Shown here: piece after piece, positions 8,236-16,170 of the stretch | Position numbering within the stretch: position 1 is the stretch's first letter | Layout of the letters: the number at the start of each line of letters is the position of its first letter | DNA from: Terrisporobacter mayombei | GTDB lineage: Bacteria > Bacillota > Clostridia > Peptostreptococcales > Peptostreptococcaceae | Reading direction: 5' to 3' | Assembly: GCF_020748465.1 (NCBI RefSeq) | Contig: NZ_JAHZMP010000002.1 | Span: 186,001-250,000 of the forward strand | DNA: 64,000 nucleotides | Position numbers and translations under genes: made by a program | Notes under the pieces: generated by a model | What the model was told of the DNA's origin: nothing | Database searches by the model: none | Seen by the model: only the letters and a program-made list of their open reading frames with translations

Positions 8236-9465
8236 ATGAGTAACTTTGAAGAGGATCTACTGGAGTTCAATGAAATTGATGCTTACAAGAAATTAAAAGA
8301 TGCAAAAGAATTTCTTTGTGGAGAGAATGGAAATCAAAATTTTGAGGAATTTTTGCTTTTGAGTAAAATGTCAGCACTTCAAGGCAATGACCACAGCCAA
8401 TATATAATGGGGATTTTTTATGAAGATGGTATGGAAGGATTGGAAGATTATTTTCAAATAGAAATAAAAGCTGATGAAAAATATTACAAAATGAAAAATA
8501 ATAGAAAAGCCTTAGAGCTGTATAAAAAATCAGCTAATCAAGGACATAAAGATGCGCAATACGCCCTTGGGAATATGTATTTTAGAGGGACTGGTATTGA
8601 AAGTGATTATGAAAAAGCCCTTTATTGGTTCAAAAGATCTAAGACAGAGTTTGCTTGTTTTAATGTTGGATGTTTCTATGAAAATGGCATAGGCGTAAAT
8701 CAAAATTATGAAACTGCTCTTAAGTGGTATGAAAAAGCTGCAGAACTTGGAAACTCCAATGCTGCCTACAATTTAGGTGTTATGTATAAAATGGGGCAAG
8801 GCTGTGAAATAGATTATGAGAAAGCAATAAAGTGGTATGAAAAAGCAGGCGAGCAAAACAATAAAAGTGCCCTTTATAATTTGGGATTGATGTATACAGA
8901 TGGTGATGGTGTAGAAATAGATTATAAAAAAGCTATTGATTTTTATGAAAAAGCTGCCAAGCATGGAAGTGAATTAGCCATGTATCAACTTGGGTATATG
9001 TATAATCAAGGTATAGGCGTGGATGAGGATTTGGAGCAAGCTATAATATGGTATGAAAAATCTGCAAACTTAGGATGCTCTGATGCTCAGTGTAATTTAG
9101 GGTATTTCTATCAAGAGGGACTAGGAATAGAGCAAAACTACGAAAAGGCTAAAATGTGGTATGAAAAAGCCATAGAACAAGATGAATATCTTGCAAAAAG
9201 TAATTTGGCAGAGATGTATATTTTTGGTCATGGGGTAGAAGTAGACCTAGAAAAAGCTTTAGCGCTTTATGAAGATGCCTTAAGTGATGCCAGGGAAATA
9301 GGCGATGAAGAAGAAATATCAATAGTTTTATTTAATATGGCTGAAGTATACGAAATAGGCTATGGAACGGAAACTGATTTAGAGAAAGCTAAGGCCTTAT
9401 ATGAGGAGTCTGCTGCTTATGGTTTAGAAGAAGCAAAGGAAAGACTTGATAATTTGAAAAATTAA
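8236..9465 (+). CDS. Sel1-repeat (TPR-like) protein
   Basis: 409 residues made of about nine Sel1-like repeats of 36 residues, each with the A.YNLG.MY..G.G...DYEKA..WYEKA pattern, from about residue 95 to the end. The N-terminal 90 residues are less regular. No signal peptide or membrane segment, so a cytoplasmic scaffold. Sel1 proteins mediate protein-protein contacts and often occur in signalling or secretion contexts; the partner is not evident. AGGGGG lies before the ATG. Stand-alone gene followed by a hairpin terminator. Confidence 0.9.
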   Translation: MSNFEEDLLEFNEIDAYKKLKDAKEFLCGENGNQNFEEFLLLSKMSALQGNDHSQYIMGIFYEDGMEGLEDYFQIEIKADEKYYKMKNNRKALELYKKSANQGHKDAQYALGNMYFRGTGIESDYEKALYWFKRSKTEFACFNVGCFYENGIGVNQNYETALKWYEKAAELGNSNAAYNLGVMYKMGQGCEIDYEKAIKWYEKAGEQNNKSALYNLGLMYTDGDGVEIDYKKAIDFYEKAAKHGSELAMYQLGYMYNQGIGVDEDLEQAIIWYEKSANLGCSDAQCNLGYFYQEGLGIEQNYEKAKMWYEKAIEQDEYLAKSNLAEMYIFGHGVEVDLEKALALYEDALSDAREIGDEEEISIVLFNMAEVYEIGYGTETDLEKAKALYEESAAYGLEEAKERLDNLKN

Positions 9466-9480
9466 ATAAAATAATAGTAA

Positions 9481-9517
9481 AGAAGCTCTTTCATTATGAA
9501 TTATGGAAGAGCTTTAT
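9481..9517 (+). terminator. Terminator after Sel1-repeat gene
   Basis: Stem around AAGCTCTTTC…GAAGAGCTT followed by TATTTC. Confidence 0.55.
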
Positions 9518-9546
9518 TTCATGAATTATACAATGGAAAAAATATA

Positions 9547-9972
9547 TTAACTATCACTAAAGTTATTACGATACCAATCAATTACAAAATCCTTAAAAAT
9601 AATCTCACTCTTAGTTAACCTTCTATTTCTTGTACTAACTAAAAATATTTTACTTTCAATATGATCTTTCAATTTAATAGTAGCAATATTTTTATTGTTA
9701 AAAGACTTAGCAACAGTATATGGTAGCAAAGTAATACCAATATTTTCAGCAACTAAAGAAATCAATGTATTAATATGACTATCGATATACAAAATAGTTG
9801 GAGAAATGCCAATATTATTAAATAAATTCACAAAAAAATCATCCATAGAGGATTTAGCCTTCAAAGAAATAAGTTTCTCTTTGAAAATGTCAACAAGACT
9901 AATTTCTTTTTTATTTGCAAGAAAATGTTCTTTAGAAGCAATTATAACAGTTGTATCAGTAACTAGATTATA
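9547..9972 (-). pseudogene. LysR-type regulator, 3' remnant
   Basis: The minus-strand frame (open from 9972 to the stop at 9547, about 141 codons) encodes only the C-terminal half of a LysR substrate-binding domain: …DTTVIIASKEHFLANK…, then IDSHINTLISLVAENIGITLLPYTVAK (the conserved VaaGlGialLP block) and FVIDWYRNNF. The helix-turn-helix and the first lobe are missing and there is no start site, so this is the tail of a truncated gene. The break falls where a fragment of a GNAT gene begins. Confidence 0.75.
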
Positions 9973-9974
9973 TT

Positions 9975-10010
9975 AATTGGTTTTGGGAGAATAGTAGGTG
10001 ATGGTGGCAT
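9975..10010 (+). pseudogene. GNAT acetyltransferase fragment
   Basis: About 36 bases closely matching codons for FGRIVGDGGI in the intact GNAT gene at 21723 (around 21884-21919). Sequence on either side is unrelated. A small relic joined to the LysR remnant. Confidence 0.6.
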
Positions 10011-10080
10011 TCACTGTATAACAAAGAATATTGCTTCTGCTAAATAATAGATGCAATAATAGCTATATCATTACCATAAT

Positions 10081-10290
10081 TAACGGAACTTGGATTATAA
10101 AAAGACTAGTTAAAAAACTAGTCTTTTTATGTGGAACGATTATTTTGTAAGTCTATTATAACTCATACAGGTTATCATAAAGTTCCAACTTATTCATAAG
10201 ATTCAACTCGACTATAACATAAGTTACAGAAAATTTCACTACATATGACAAACAAAGCTTAGGATAAAATGGGAAAATATGAACACAGGG
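10081..10290 (+). repeat. Diverged copy of the bceS terminator/nitroreductase promoter region
   Basis: Resembles 41640-41805 in order: the CTAGTTAAAAA-CTAGTC hairpin, CTTATTC…AATTCAACTC, the TAACATAAGTTAC palindrome, the (A/G)CAAACAAA(G/A)CTTAGGA ribosome-site region and the start codons for MGKYE. The nitroreductase frame dies after about six codons. A partial duplication or a relic of a second copy. Confidence 0.7.
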
Positions 10291-10312
10291 TCATTCTAAT
10301 AAGAAAAAAGGT

Positions 10313-10420
10313 ATGGAAAGTGAAGTTATTGATAGTTTAAGGTATTTATATAAAAAAATCATACAAATAAATATAAAAGAGCAAATATATAAATTTATAT
10401 TAGATTTATACTGGTTTTAA
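10313..10420 (+). other. Short orphan frame in a 1-kb gene-poor stretch
   Basis: 35-codon ATG frame (MESEVIDSLRYLYKK…) with no clear ribosome site, probably another relic. Apart from this and the three fragments listed, 9466-10557 shows no intact gene. Confidence 0.2.
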
Positions 10421-10557
10421 ATGAAGAGGTCAAAAATATGATGATAAGAATAACTTAAAGGTGAAACATAGGTTACATATTTGTTCTTTTAATATTTTCT
10501 TTAAAATTGTATATAATCTTAATATAAAACAAAAAGCTTATCTCAAAGGAGAAGAAT

Positions 10558-12180
10558 ATGAAAATATCAAAAAAAGTTTTATCATTAATTATAGTATCAA
10601 CAATGATATTGTCTGTAGGATGCTCACTCAAGAGTAATAATATACAAAGTAATACAACTACAATTGAAAATAAATCTATAAATGCAAAAGACAAAGGAAA
10701 ATATAGTGAAGAAACAATAGAATTTGATTTAGGAAATGAAACCTATACTTCTGATTATGGAAAAGAAATGCCATATAAGTTAAGAGGAGTAATTTCAGTC
10801 CCAAAAGGAGAAGGGAAATTTCCAATAGTATTAATAACACATGGTTCTCATAACAATGAAAAAACTGGTGTAAGATTTGATACTGGTTTTAAATATTTAA
10901 CACAAAAACTAGCTGAGAACGGATATATAGCAGTATCTATAGATGCACAAAATGCATACGTATGGTCATATGGAGACAATGATGACTATATAAAAGTACC
11001 AGTAATGATGGATAAACACATACAAAAGCTAAGAGATGCTAACGATGGAAAAGAAAAAGGATATAGTATAGACTTAAAGGATAAAATAGATTTTGAAAAA
11101 ATGGCACTAGTGGGACATTCTAGAGGTGGAGAAACAATATTTAGAATAGCAGAGCAAGAAGAAGTAAAAGGACAAAAAATATCAGCAATGTTATCTATAG
11201 CTCCAACTATGTCATTGGAAGATACACCATATTCTCAAACAGATATACCTACATCAATAGTTATGGGAGAGTATGATGGAGATGTAATTACTTATGATGG
11301 TATCGGAATATACGACAAATTAGACACTGAAAAAAGACAAAGTCCTATAAGCTTAGCATTTTTAGAAAAAGCAAACCACAATTATTTCAATGATAATATT
11401 AAAATAAATGATGCGGACATATTAATATATGATGTGAATGATCAACTTAGCAAAGAGAGACAAGAAAACTTTCTAGCTAATTACGGCCTAGATTTCTTTA
11501 ATGCAACTTTAAAAAATGAAGTAAATAAAAGTGTATATGATACAAAAACAACATCTCCAAATAAAATGTATGGTGAAAAAGTAAAGACATTATACAAAGA
11601 TAAAAATACTAAATCAATAGCATCAGTAGAGAGTACAAAGGAGTACAAATCAGAAGGTGTAACAATAGAAGCTACTCAAGATTCATGGTTCTACAAATAC
11701 GATAAATTACAGCCTGTAGATACAGCAACACATGGAGTGAAAGAAACAAGTGCTAGAAAATTGCTCACAATGAAATGGGAAAAATTAGATAGTAAAGTAA
11801 GCTTTGAACCAGCTGAAAAAGATTTTGAAAAATATAATTCAATATCACTAAACCTATTACAAGACCCATCAGATAAATTAAATAAAAAAGATGAAAACCA
11901 ACAATTTACAATACAAATAAAAGATAAAAAAGGAAATACATCTAATGTAGAGTTAGATAAGAATGTAACATCATTAGACTATAAAGAAGGTAATATATCT
12001 ACAATTGAGATAGAGGGGAAAATTTATGAAACTTGGAACAAAATAACTCCAGTAACAGAGCTAAGAATACCTTTGGCAAGCTTTAAAGGAATAGACCTTA
12101 AAAATATACAAGAAGTATCACTAATTTTTAATAAGACGCAAAGTGGTTCAATAATAGTGAGTGATTTTAGTTTAAAATAA
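10558..12180 (+). CDS. Lipoprotein alpha/beta-hydrolase
   Basis: 540 residues. A signal sequence with lipobox LSVGC (Cys at about residue 22) predicts a lipid-anchored surface enzyme. A dienelactone-hydrolase/acetylxylan-esterase-like fold follows: oxyanion-side LITHGSHNN (about 95-103), nucleophile elbow GHSRGGE (about 187-193), an acid in the GEYDGD segment (about 238-243) and a catalytic His candidate in ANHNYF. The C-terminal 170 residues form a beta-rich domain of carbohydrate-binding type. The substrate is unknown; an ester or polymer hydrolase is likely. AAAGGAG precedes the ATG, and a hairpin terminator follows at 12198. Confidence 0.8.
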   Translation: MKISKKVLSLIIVSTMILSVGCSLKSNNIQSNTTTIENKSINAKDKGKYSEETIEFDLGNETYTSDYGKEMPYKLRGVISVPKGEGKFPIVLITHGSHNNEKTGVRFDTGFKYLTQKLAENGYIAVSIDAQNAYVWSYGDNDDYIKVPVMMDKHIQKLRDANDGKEKGYSIDLKDKIDFEKMALVGHSRGGETIFRIAEQEEVKGQKISAMLSIAPTMSLEDTPYSQTDIPTSIVMGEYDGDVITYDGIGIYDKLDTEKRQSPISLAFLEKANHNYFNDNIKINDADILIYDVNDQLSKERQENFLANYGLDFFNATLKNEVNKSVYDTKTTSPNKMYGEKVKTLYKDKNTKSIASVESTKEYKSEGVTIEATQDSWFYKYDKLQPVDTATHGVKETSARKLLTMKWEKLDSKVSFEPAEKDFEKYNSISLNLLQDPSDKLNKKDENQQFTIQIKDKKGNTSNVELDKNVTSLDYKEGNISTIEIEGKIYETWNKITPVTELRIPLASFKGIDLKNIQEVSLIFNKTQSGSIIVSDFSLK

Positions 12181-12197
12181 TCTGATGTATTTAAATT

Positions 12198-12228
12198 AAA
12201 AAAGCATACCTTAAAGGTATGCTTTTTA
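12198..12228 (+). terminator. Terminator between convergent genes
   Basis: Stem AAAAAGCATACCT / AGGTATGCTTTTT, usable from both strands. Confidence 0.8.
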
Positions 12229-12308
12229 TAACGTATATGGTCTATAACCCATTTATAAGAAGACTTATATAATACTGGTATAGTCAGATTTACTGACTCC
12301 ACTTTATC

Positions 12309-14036
12309 CTAAATCTCGCCTTTTGCAAATTCTTCTTTCATCTTAAAATTACTAATTGTATCTTTTAGTACTTGAGCTTGAGCTGATAATTCTTCACTTG
12401 ATGCAGCACTTTCTTCTGCTGTTGCACTATTGTTTTGTACTACGTCTGATATCTGATCTACACCTATGTTTACCTGTGCTATGGCTACTGCTTGCTGGTT
12501 ATTTGCATCTGCAATATTCTGTATTACCTGAGCAGTTTGATTAGAGCTATTTACCACTAGTTCTAAGGATTTTGCTGTTTCATCTACAATATTTCTTCCA
12601 TTTTCTACTGCATTAAGAGCAGTTTCAATTAACATTGCAGTATTTTTTGCACTTTCTGCAGATTTTCCTGCTAGATTACGAACTTCATCTGCAACAACTG
12701 CAAATCCTTTACCAGCTTCTCCTGCTCTTGCTGCTTCAACTGCTGCATTTAAAGCTAATATATTAGTTTGAAAAGCTATATCATCAATATTTTTAATTAT
12801 TTTACCAATTTCATCTGAAGCATTACTTATATCATTCATAGCTGCAATCATTTCATTCATTTGTTGCTGTCCTTTAGTTGTAGCTGCAGTTGCTTCCATG
12901 GAAACCTCTTGTGCTCTTTGTGCATTTTGAGACGTATCATTTATTTGATTTGAAATTTCATTTACTGTTGATGCTAGTTCTTGAACGGAACTTGCTTGTT
13001 CTGTAGCTCCTTGAGCAAGTTCTTGTGCTCCAGCAGATACTTGCTGGGAACCTATAGCAACTTGATCTGAAGTTAATGAAATTTGAGATACCATAAAGTT
13101 TAGCGCATATATTAAATCATTTATATTAGTTTCTAATTTTTTAAATTGACCTACATATTCTTTTTCAAGTTTTATATCTAGATTACCACTAGCCATTTTT
13201 TCTAAAACTATAGATATTTCATCTATATAATCTTGATAATTAGTAAGTTGAGCAATAGTTTTATTGAAAGCCTCCGCCAGTTGTCCAGCCTCATCATTTG
13301 AATTAACATCTAAATCAACATCAAAATTTCCTTGCGCTATATCATTAGCTACTTCAGTTATTTTTTTAATTGGTTTAGTTATTGAACTAGCAATAATATA
13401 GATTATACCAGCTACAAGGATTAATACTACTACCGCTACACTTGTTACTCCTATGATTGTTTTTTTATTACCATCACTTATTAATCCATCTACAGTATCC
13501 ATAGGAACTCCACAGAAGTAGGCACCTATTATATTGTTACTATCATCATGCATTGGTACATAACCTGTTAAATACTTTTTACCTTGTATTTCTGCTTCTC
13601 CAAAATAAGATTCACCTTTTGATAATGCTTTGTATGCTTCTCCTGCCTGATCTAAAGTTGTTCCAACAGCCCTTTTACCTTGTTCATCTTTTACAGTTGA
13701 TAGTATTCTCGTATATGTATCATCATTTTTAGAAAAAACTGTTGCAACTAAATTCATACTTTCAGAAAATTTATCAATATATTCATGATTATCTTCTATT
13801 GATTTACCATTAACATCAACTAACTCACCATTGTCATTTTTTATATTTCCAAATTGTTCTTTTAAATATAATTGTAACATATCGTTACTACCTTCTATTT
13901 TTTCAGTATATTGGTATCCTACCACTTGTTCAATAGTTGATGAACTTTTTGTAATCCCCATTCCTACTGTTAATAGCAAGGAAAGAATAAACATCACTAA
14001 TACACTAGAAATAATTTTAATTTTTATACTTTTCAT
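12309..14036 (-). CDS. Methyl-accepting chemotaxis protein
   Basis: 575 residues: transmembrane helix (about 7-29), periplasmic-type Cache sensor (about 35-190; the GYVPMHDDSNNIIGAYFCGVPM segment is typical of the Cache_3-Cache_2 fusion), second helix (about 195-217), HAMP domain (SITKPIKKITEVANDIAQGNF) and a full signalling hairpin with the invariant tip DIAFQTNILALNAAVEAARAGE. It senses an extracellular small molecule and signals to CheA/CheW; no che genes are in the window. Ribosome site AGGAG. Confidence 0.95.
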   Translation of the reverse strand: MKSIKIKIISSVLVMFILSLLLTVGMGITKSSSTIEQVVGYQYTEKIEGSNDMLQLYLKEQFGNIKNDNGELVDVNGKSIEDNHEYIDKFSESMNLVATVFSKNDDTYTRILSTVKDEQGKRAVGTTLDQAGEAYKALSKGESYFGEAEIQGKKYLTGYVPMHDDSNNIIGAYFCGVPMDTVDGLISDGNKKTIIGVTSVAVVVLILVAGIIYIIASSITKPIKKITEVANDIAQGNFDVDLDVNSNDEAGQLAEAFNKTIAQLTNYQDYIDEISIVLEKMASGNLDIKLEKEYVGQFKKLETNINDLIYALNFMVSQISLTSDQVAIGSQQVSAGAQELAQGATEQASSVQELASTVNEISNQINDTSQNAQRAQEVSMEATAATTKGQQQMNEMIAAMNDISNASDEIGKIIKNIDDIAFQTNILALNAAVEAARAGEAGKGFAVVADEVRNLAGKSAESAKNTAMLIETALNAVENGRNIVDETAKSLELVVNSSNQTAQVIQNIADANNQQAVAIAQVNIGVDQISDVVQNNSATAEESAASSEELSAQAQVLKDTISNFKMKEEFAKGEI

Positions 14037-14187
14037 TTAACTTCTCCTATAATCTTCATATACAATATTTTTAATATTACTTATATATTTACGACAAAAA
14101 AAATAAAGTCTGTATATCTGCACAAACTTTATTTTTTAATATAGAATCTTAAGAAATATGGTAAGCTAGTATATGGGAAGGTAACGG

Positions 14188-14400
14188 ATGATTCGTTTAG
14201 TATGTGGTATTTATGGGAATTATTTATATTTTAAACATTGTGAAAGAAAGATAAATGATACTATGAACTTAGAGGAAGATTTAAAAAATAATAAGTTGCA
14301 CAGAGCAGGTGGTGTAAGTATAGTTGGATTGCTTGGAGTTTTTATAGCAGTATTTATTGCTACAGGAATATATGTAAAATACAATCCTTCACCATTTTAG
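14188..14400 (+). CDS. Small membrane protein, DUF2628-like tail
   Basis: 70 residues: GIYGNYLYFKHCERKI, a charged linker, then one transmembrane helix (VSIVGLLGVFIAVFIATGIYV). The GxYGNxLYxKH motif is typical of the C-terminal part of DUF2628 membrane proteins, so this may be the surviving end of a longer gene. An in-frame stop lies two codons before the ATG, but GGGAAGG is well placed, so it could still be translated. Confidence 0.5.
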   Translation: MIRLVCGIYGNYLYFKHCERKINDTMNLEEDLKNNKLHRAGGVSIVGLLGVFIAVFIATGIYVKYNPSPF

Positions 14401-14469
14401 TATAATGAGAAGTAAAATGAATAAATATAGATTTAAAAGTTATTGTGGGAAAAATAAAATAAGAGAGAT

Positions 14470-14515
14470 AACAAATTCCTTTTACCTGTAGATTCTCAGG
14501 TGAAGGGGATTTGTT
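14470..14515 (+). ncRNA. Long hairpin with G-U pairs, plus-strand RNA structure
   Basis: 19-bp stem AACAAATTCCTTTTACCTG / CAGGTGAAGGGGATTTGTT with an 8-base loop. All non-Watson-Crick positions are U-G on the plus strand (they would be A-C on the minus strand), so the structure belongs to a plus-strand transcript. No T-tract follows, so it is not a standard terminator. Confidence 0.45.
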
Positions 14516-14538
14516 ATGATAGCGAAGTACAAGTAACC

Positions 14539-14554
14539 CCAGGGTGGACCCTGG
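14539..14554. promoter_or_regulatory. GC-rich dyad upstream of the MtaA-like gene
   Basis: CCAGGGT-GG-ACCCTGG, preceded by AACC. A GC-rich dyad in AT-rich DNA; a similar dyad follows the methyltransferase gene at 16021. Possibly an operator or an RNA hairpin. The rest of 14516-14743 shows nothing recognisable. Confidence 0.35.
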
Positions 14555-14743
14555 AGCTATGAAATACTTTTCATCCAATATTAATTTAATCAATATATGA
14601 CAAAGATTTATAAAAATTATCAATTTTTATAAATCTTTTTTATATGGTACCCTATAAACAAACAGGAGTATAAAACCATTTTGCACTACTTGGAACAGAG
14701 AAGGCAAGATTAAGGGAATCAAACTAATATAAAAACAAATAAA

Positions 14744-14869
14744 ATATGGAGCAAGACTATTTCATCAAAAAAAGAACTTTTAAAAAAGTTAGCTAAGTGT
14801 GTAGCTAAGATGGAGGATGAAGAAGATTCTCAAAAGGTAAAAGGTGTTACTCGGGAAGAACCTAGTTAG
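14744..14869 (+). pseudogene. Corrinoid-protein (MtbC/MtaC type) N-terminal remnant
   Basis: The frame reads …SKTISSKKELLKKLAKCVAKMEDEE… to a stop at 14867. ELLKKLAxCVxxMEDEE resembles the first helices of the cobalamin-carrying corrinoid proteins of methyltransferase systems. The cap and B12-binding (DxHxxG) domains are absent. Its place directly upstream of a MtaA/UroD-family gene supports the call: the partner gene has been lost. Confidence 0.45.
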
Positions 14870-14928
14870 AATAATGTTTGAAGTTTCCAACCAATTGAGA
14901 ATATAGGGGATTTTAGGAGGAGTATATA

Positions 14929-15999
14929 ATGCATAAAGATGATCAAATGACACCCAGGGAAAGATCAGCAGCGTTTTTCTCAGGAAAAGAAATAGATAGA
15001 ATACCAACAATGCCTTTTGTTACATCAATATCAGGTAAGGTAGTAGGGATGACATTTAGAGAAAAAACTAGTTGTGCAAAAAATCACGCTAATGCACAAA
15101 TTGCATGTTACAAAAGATTTGGCAATGATGGTATTTCTATAGAATATGGATTACATGGAGTGGGAACAGCTCTAGGAAGTAAAACAAATAATCCAGAAGA
15201 TAGTGTACCAGCTATAATAGATCACTATTTAAAAAATCTTAATGATTTAAATTGTTTAGATTTATCAAAAGTTGAAAGAAAGAATGATCCATGGCTTCAA
15301 CTAAATTATGATGCCTATAATATAGCCCTAGATGAATGTGGAGATGAAGTGGAACCATCATTTAGTATGGTTGGTCCAATAACAGCAGCAGGAAGTCTTT
15401 ATCCAGTGGAAAAATTATTAAGATCAATTAGAAAAGAACCAGAAAGAGTACATGAGCTATTAAGATTTAGTACAGATGCCTTAAAAATAGTAATGCAAGA
15501 CTTTTTAAAGGCAGGATCAGATGTATCTTTATGTGATCCAATTGCTTCAGGCACACTAATAGACAAAAAAACTTATAGAGAATTTGTACTTCCATACACA
15601 AAGGAATTAATAGATTATGTTCATGAAAATGGAAGAACTGTTGCATATCATGTTTGCGGAGATACTTCTCACATGACTTTAGACTTAGTTGAAACCGGAT
15701 GTGATATGTTAAGTATTGACAATAAAGTTAGTTTATTAGATACAAAAAAATTGGTAGGAGATAGACTACCTATTGTAGGAAATGTGGATCCAGTGGAAGC
15801 AATTATGCTTGGTAGTGAGGAAGATGTATATAGGGCTGTAAAAAATTGTATTAAAGATGGTTATGATAGCCCTAAAGGATACTTACTAAGTACAGGATGT
15901 GGTATACCTATTAATTCACCAATTGAAAATATAGATGCCATGATGAGTGCTGCCAGAAAGTATGGTAAATGGCCAATAAATCCTAGTGATTTTGAATAA
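14929..15999 (+). CDS. MtaA/CmuA/UroD-family corrinoid methyltransferase
   Basis: 356 residues of the uroporphyrinogen-decarboxylase superfamily, the branch including methylcobamide:CoM methyltransferase. Seen: N-terminal TPRERSAAFFSGKEIDRIP, SMVGPITAAGSL, and the zinc-binding set H-x-C in YHVCGDTSHM (about residues 241-250) and a distal Cys in STGCGIP (about 323-329). These enzymes move methyl groups from a corrinoid protein to a thiol. The corrinoid partner is only a relic at 14744, so the natural partner must lie elsewhere or the enzyme is orphaned. AGGAGGAG precedes the ATG. Confidence 0.8.
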   Translation: MHKDDQMTPRERSAAFFSGKEIDRIPTMPFVTSISGKVVGMTFREKTSCAKNHANAQIACYKRFGNDGISIEYGLHGVGTALGSKTNNPEDSVPAIIDHYLKNLNDLNCLDLSKVERKNDPWLQLNYDAYNIALDECGDEVEPSFSMVGPITAAGSLYPVEKLLRSIRKEPERVHELLRFSTDALKIVMQDFLKAGSDVSLCDPIASGTLIDKKTYREFVLPYTKELIDYVHENGRTVAYHVCGDTSHMTLDLVETGCDMLSIDNKVSLLDTKKLVGDRLPIVGNVDPVEAIMLGSEEDVYRAVKNCIKDGYDSPKGYLLSTGCGIPINSPIENIDAMMSAARKYGKWPINPSDFE

Positions 16000-16020
16000 A
16001 ATTTAACCTAAAATTAAACC

Positions 16021-16046
16021 TAACCCCGGGGTCAACCTCGGGGTTA
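16021..16046 (+). terminator. GC-rich hairpin after the methyltransferase gene
   Basis: 12-bp stem TAACCCCGGGGT / ACCTCGGGGTTA with one mismatch. It is followed by AAGTAATATAAATTTC rather than a T-run, so terminator function is likely but not certain. Confidence 0.6.
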
Positions 16047-16170
16047 AGTAATATAAATTTCTTATAAGATGTTTTTTATTAATTAGTTACGTAATATTAA
16101 TAGCCCTATTTATGGTATGGTGTTCAGGTATAGGAAACTATTATATAGAATTAATTCAATTCTTCAACTA

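Noticed and set aside
12356..12544. Plus-strand frame inside the chemoreceptor gene
   Set aside because: Leu-rich antisense shadow of the signalling domain, no ribosome site.
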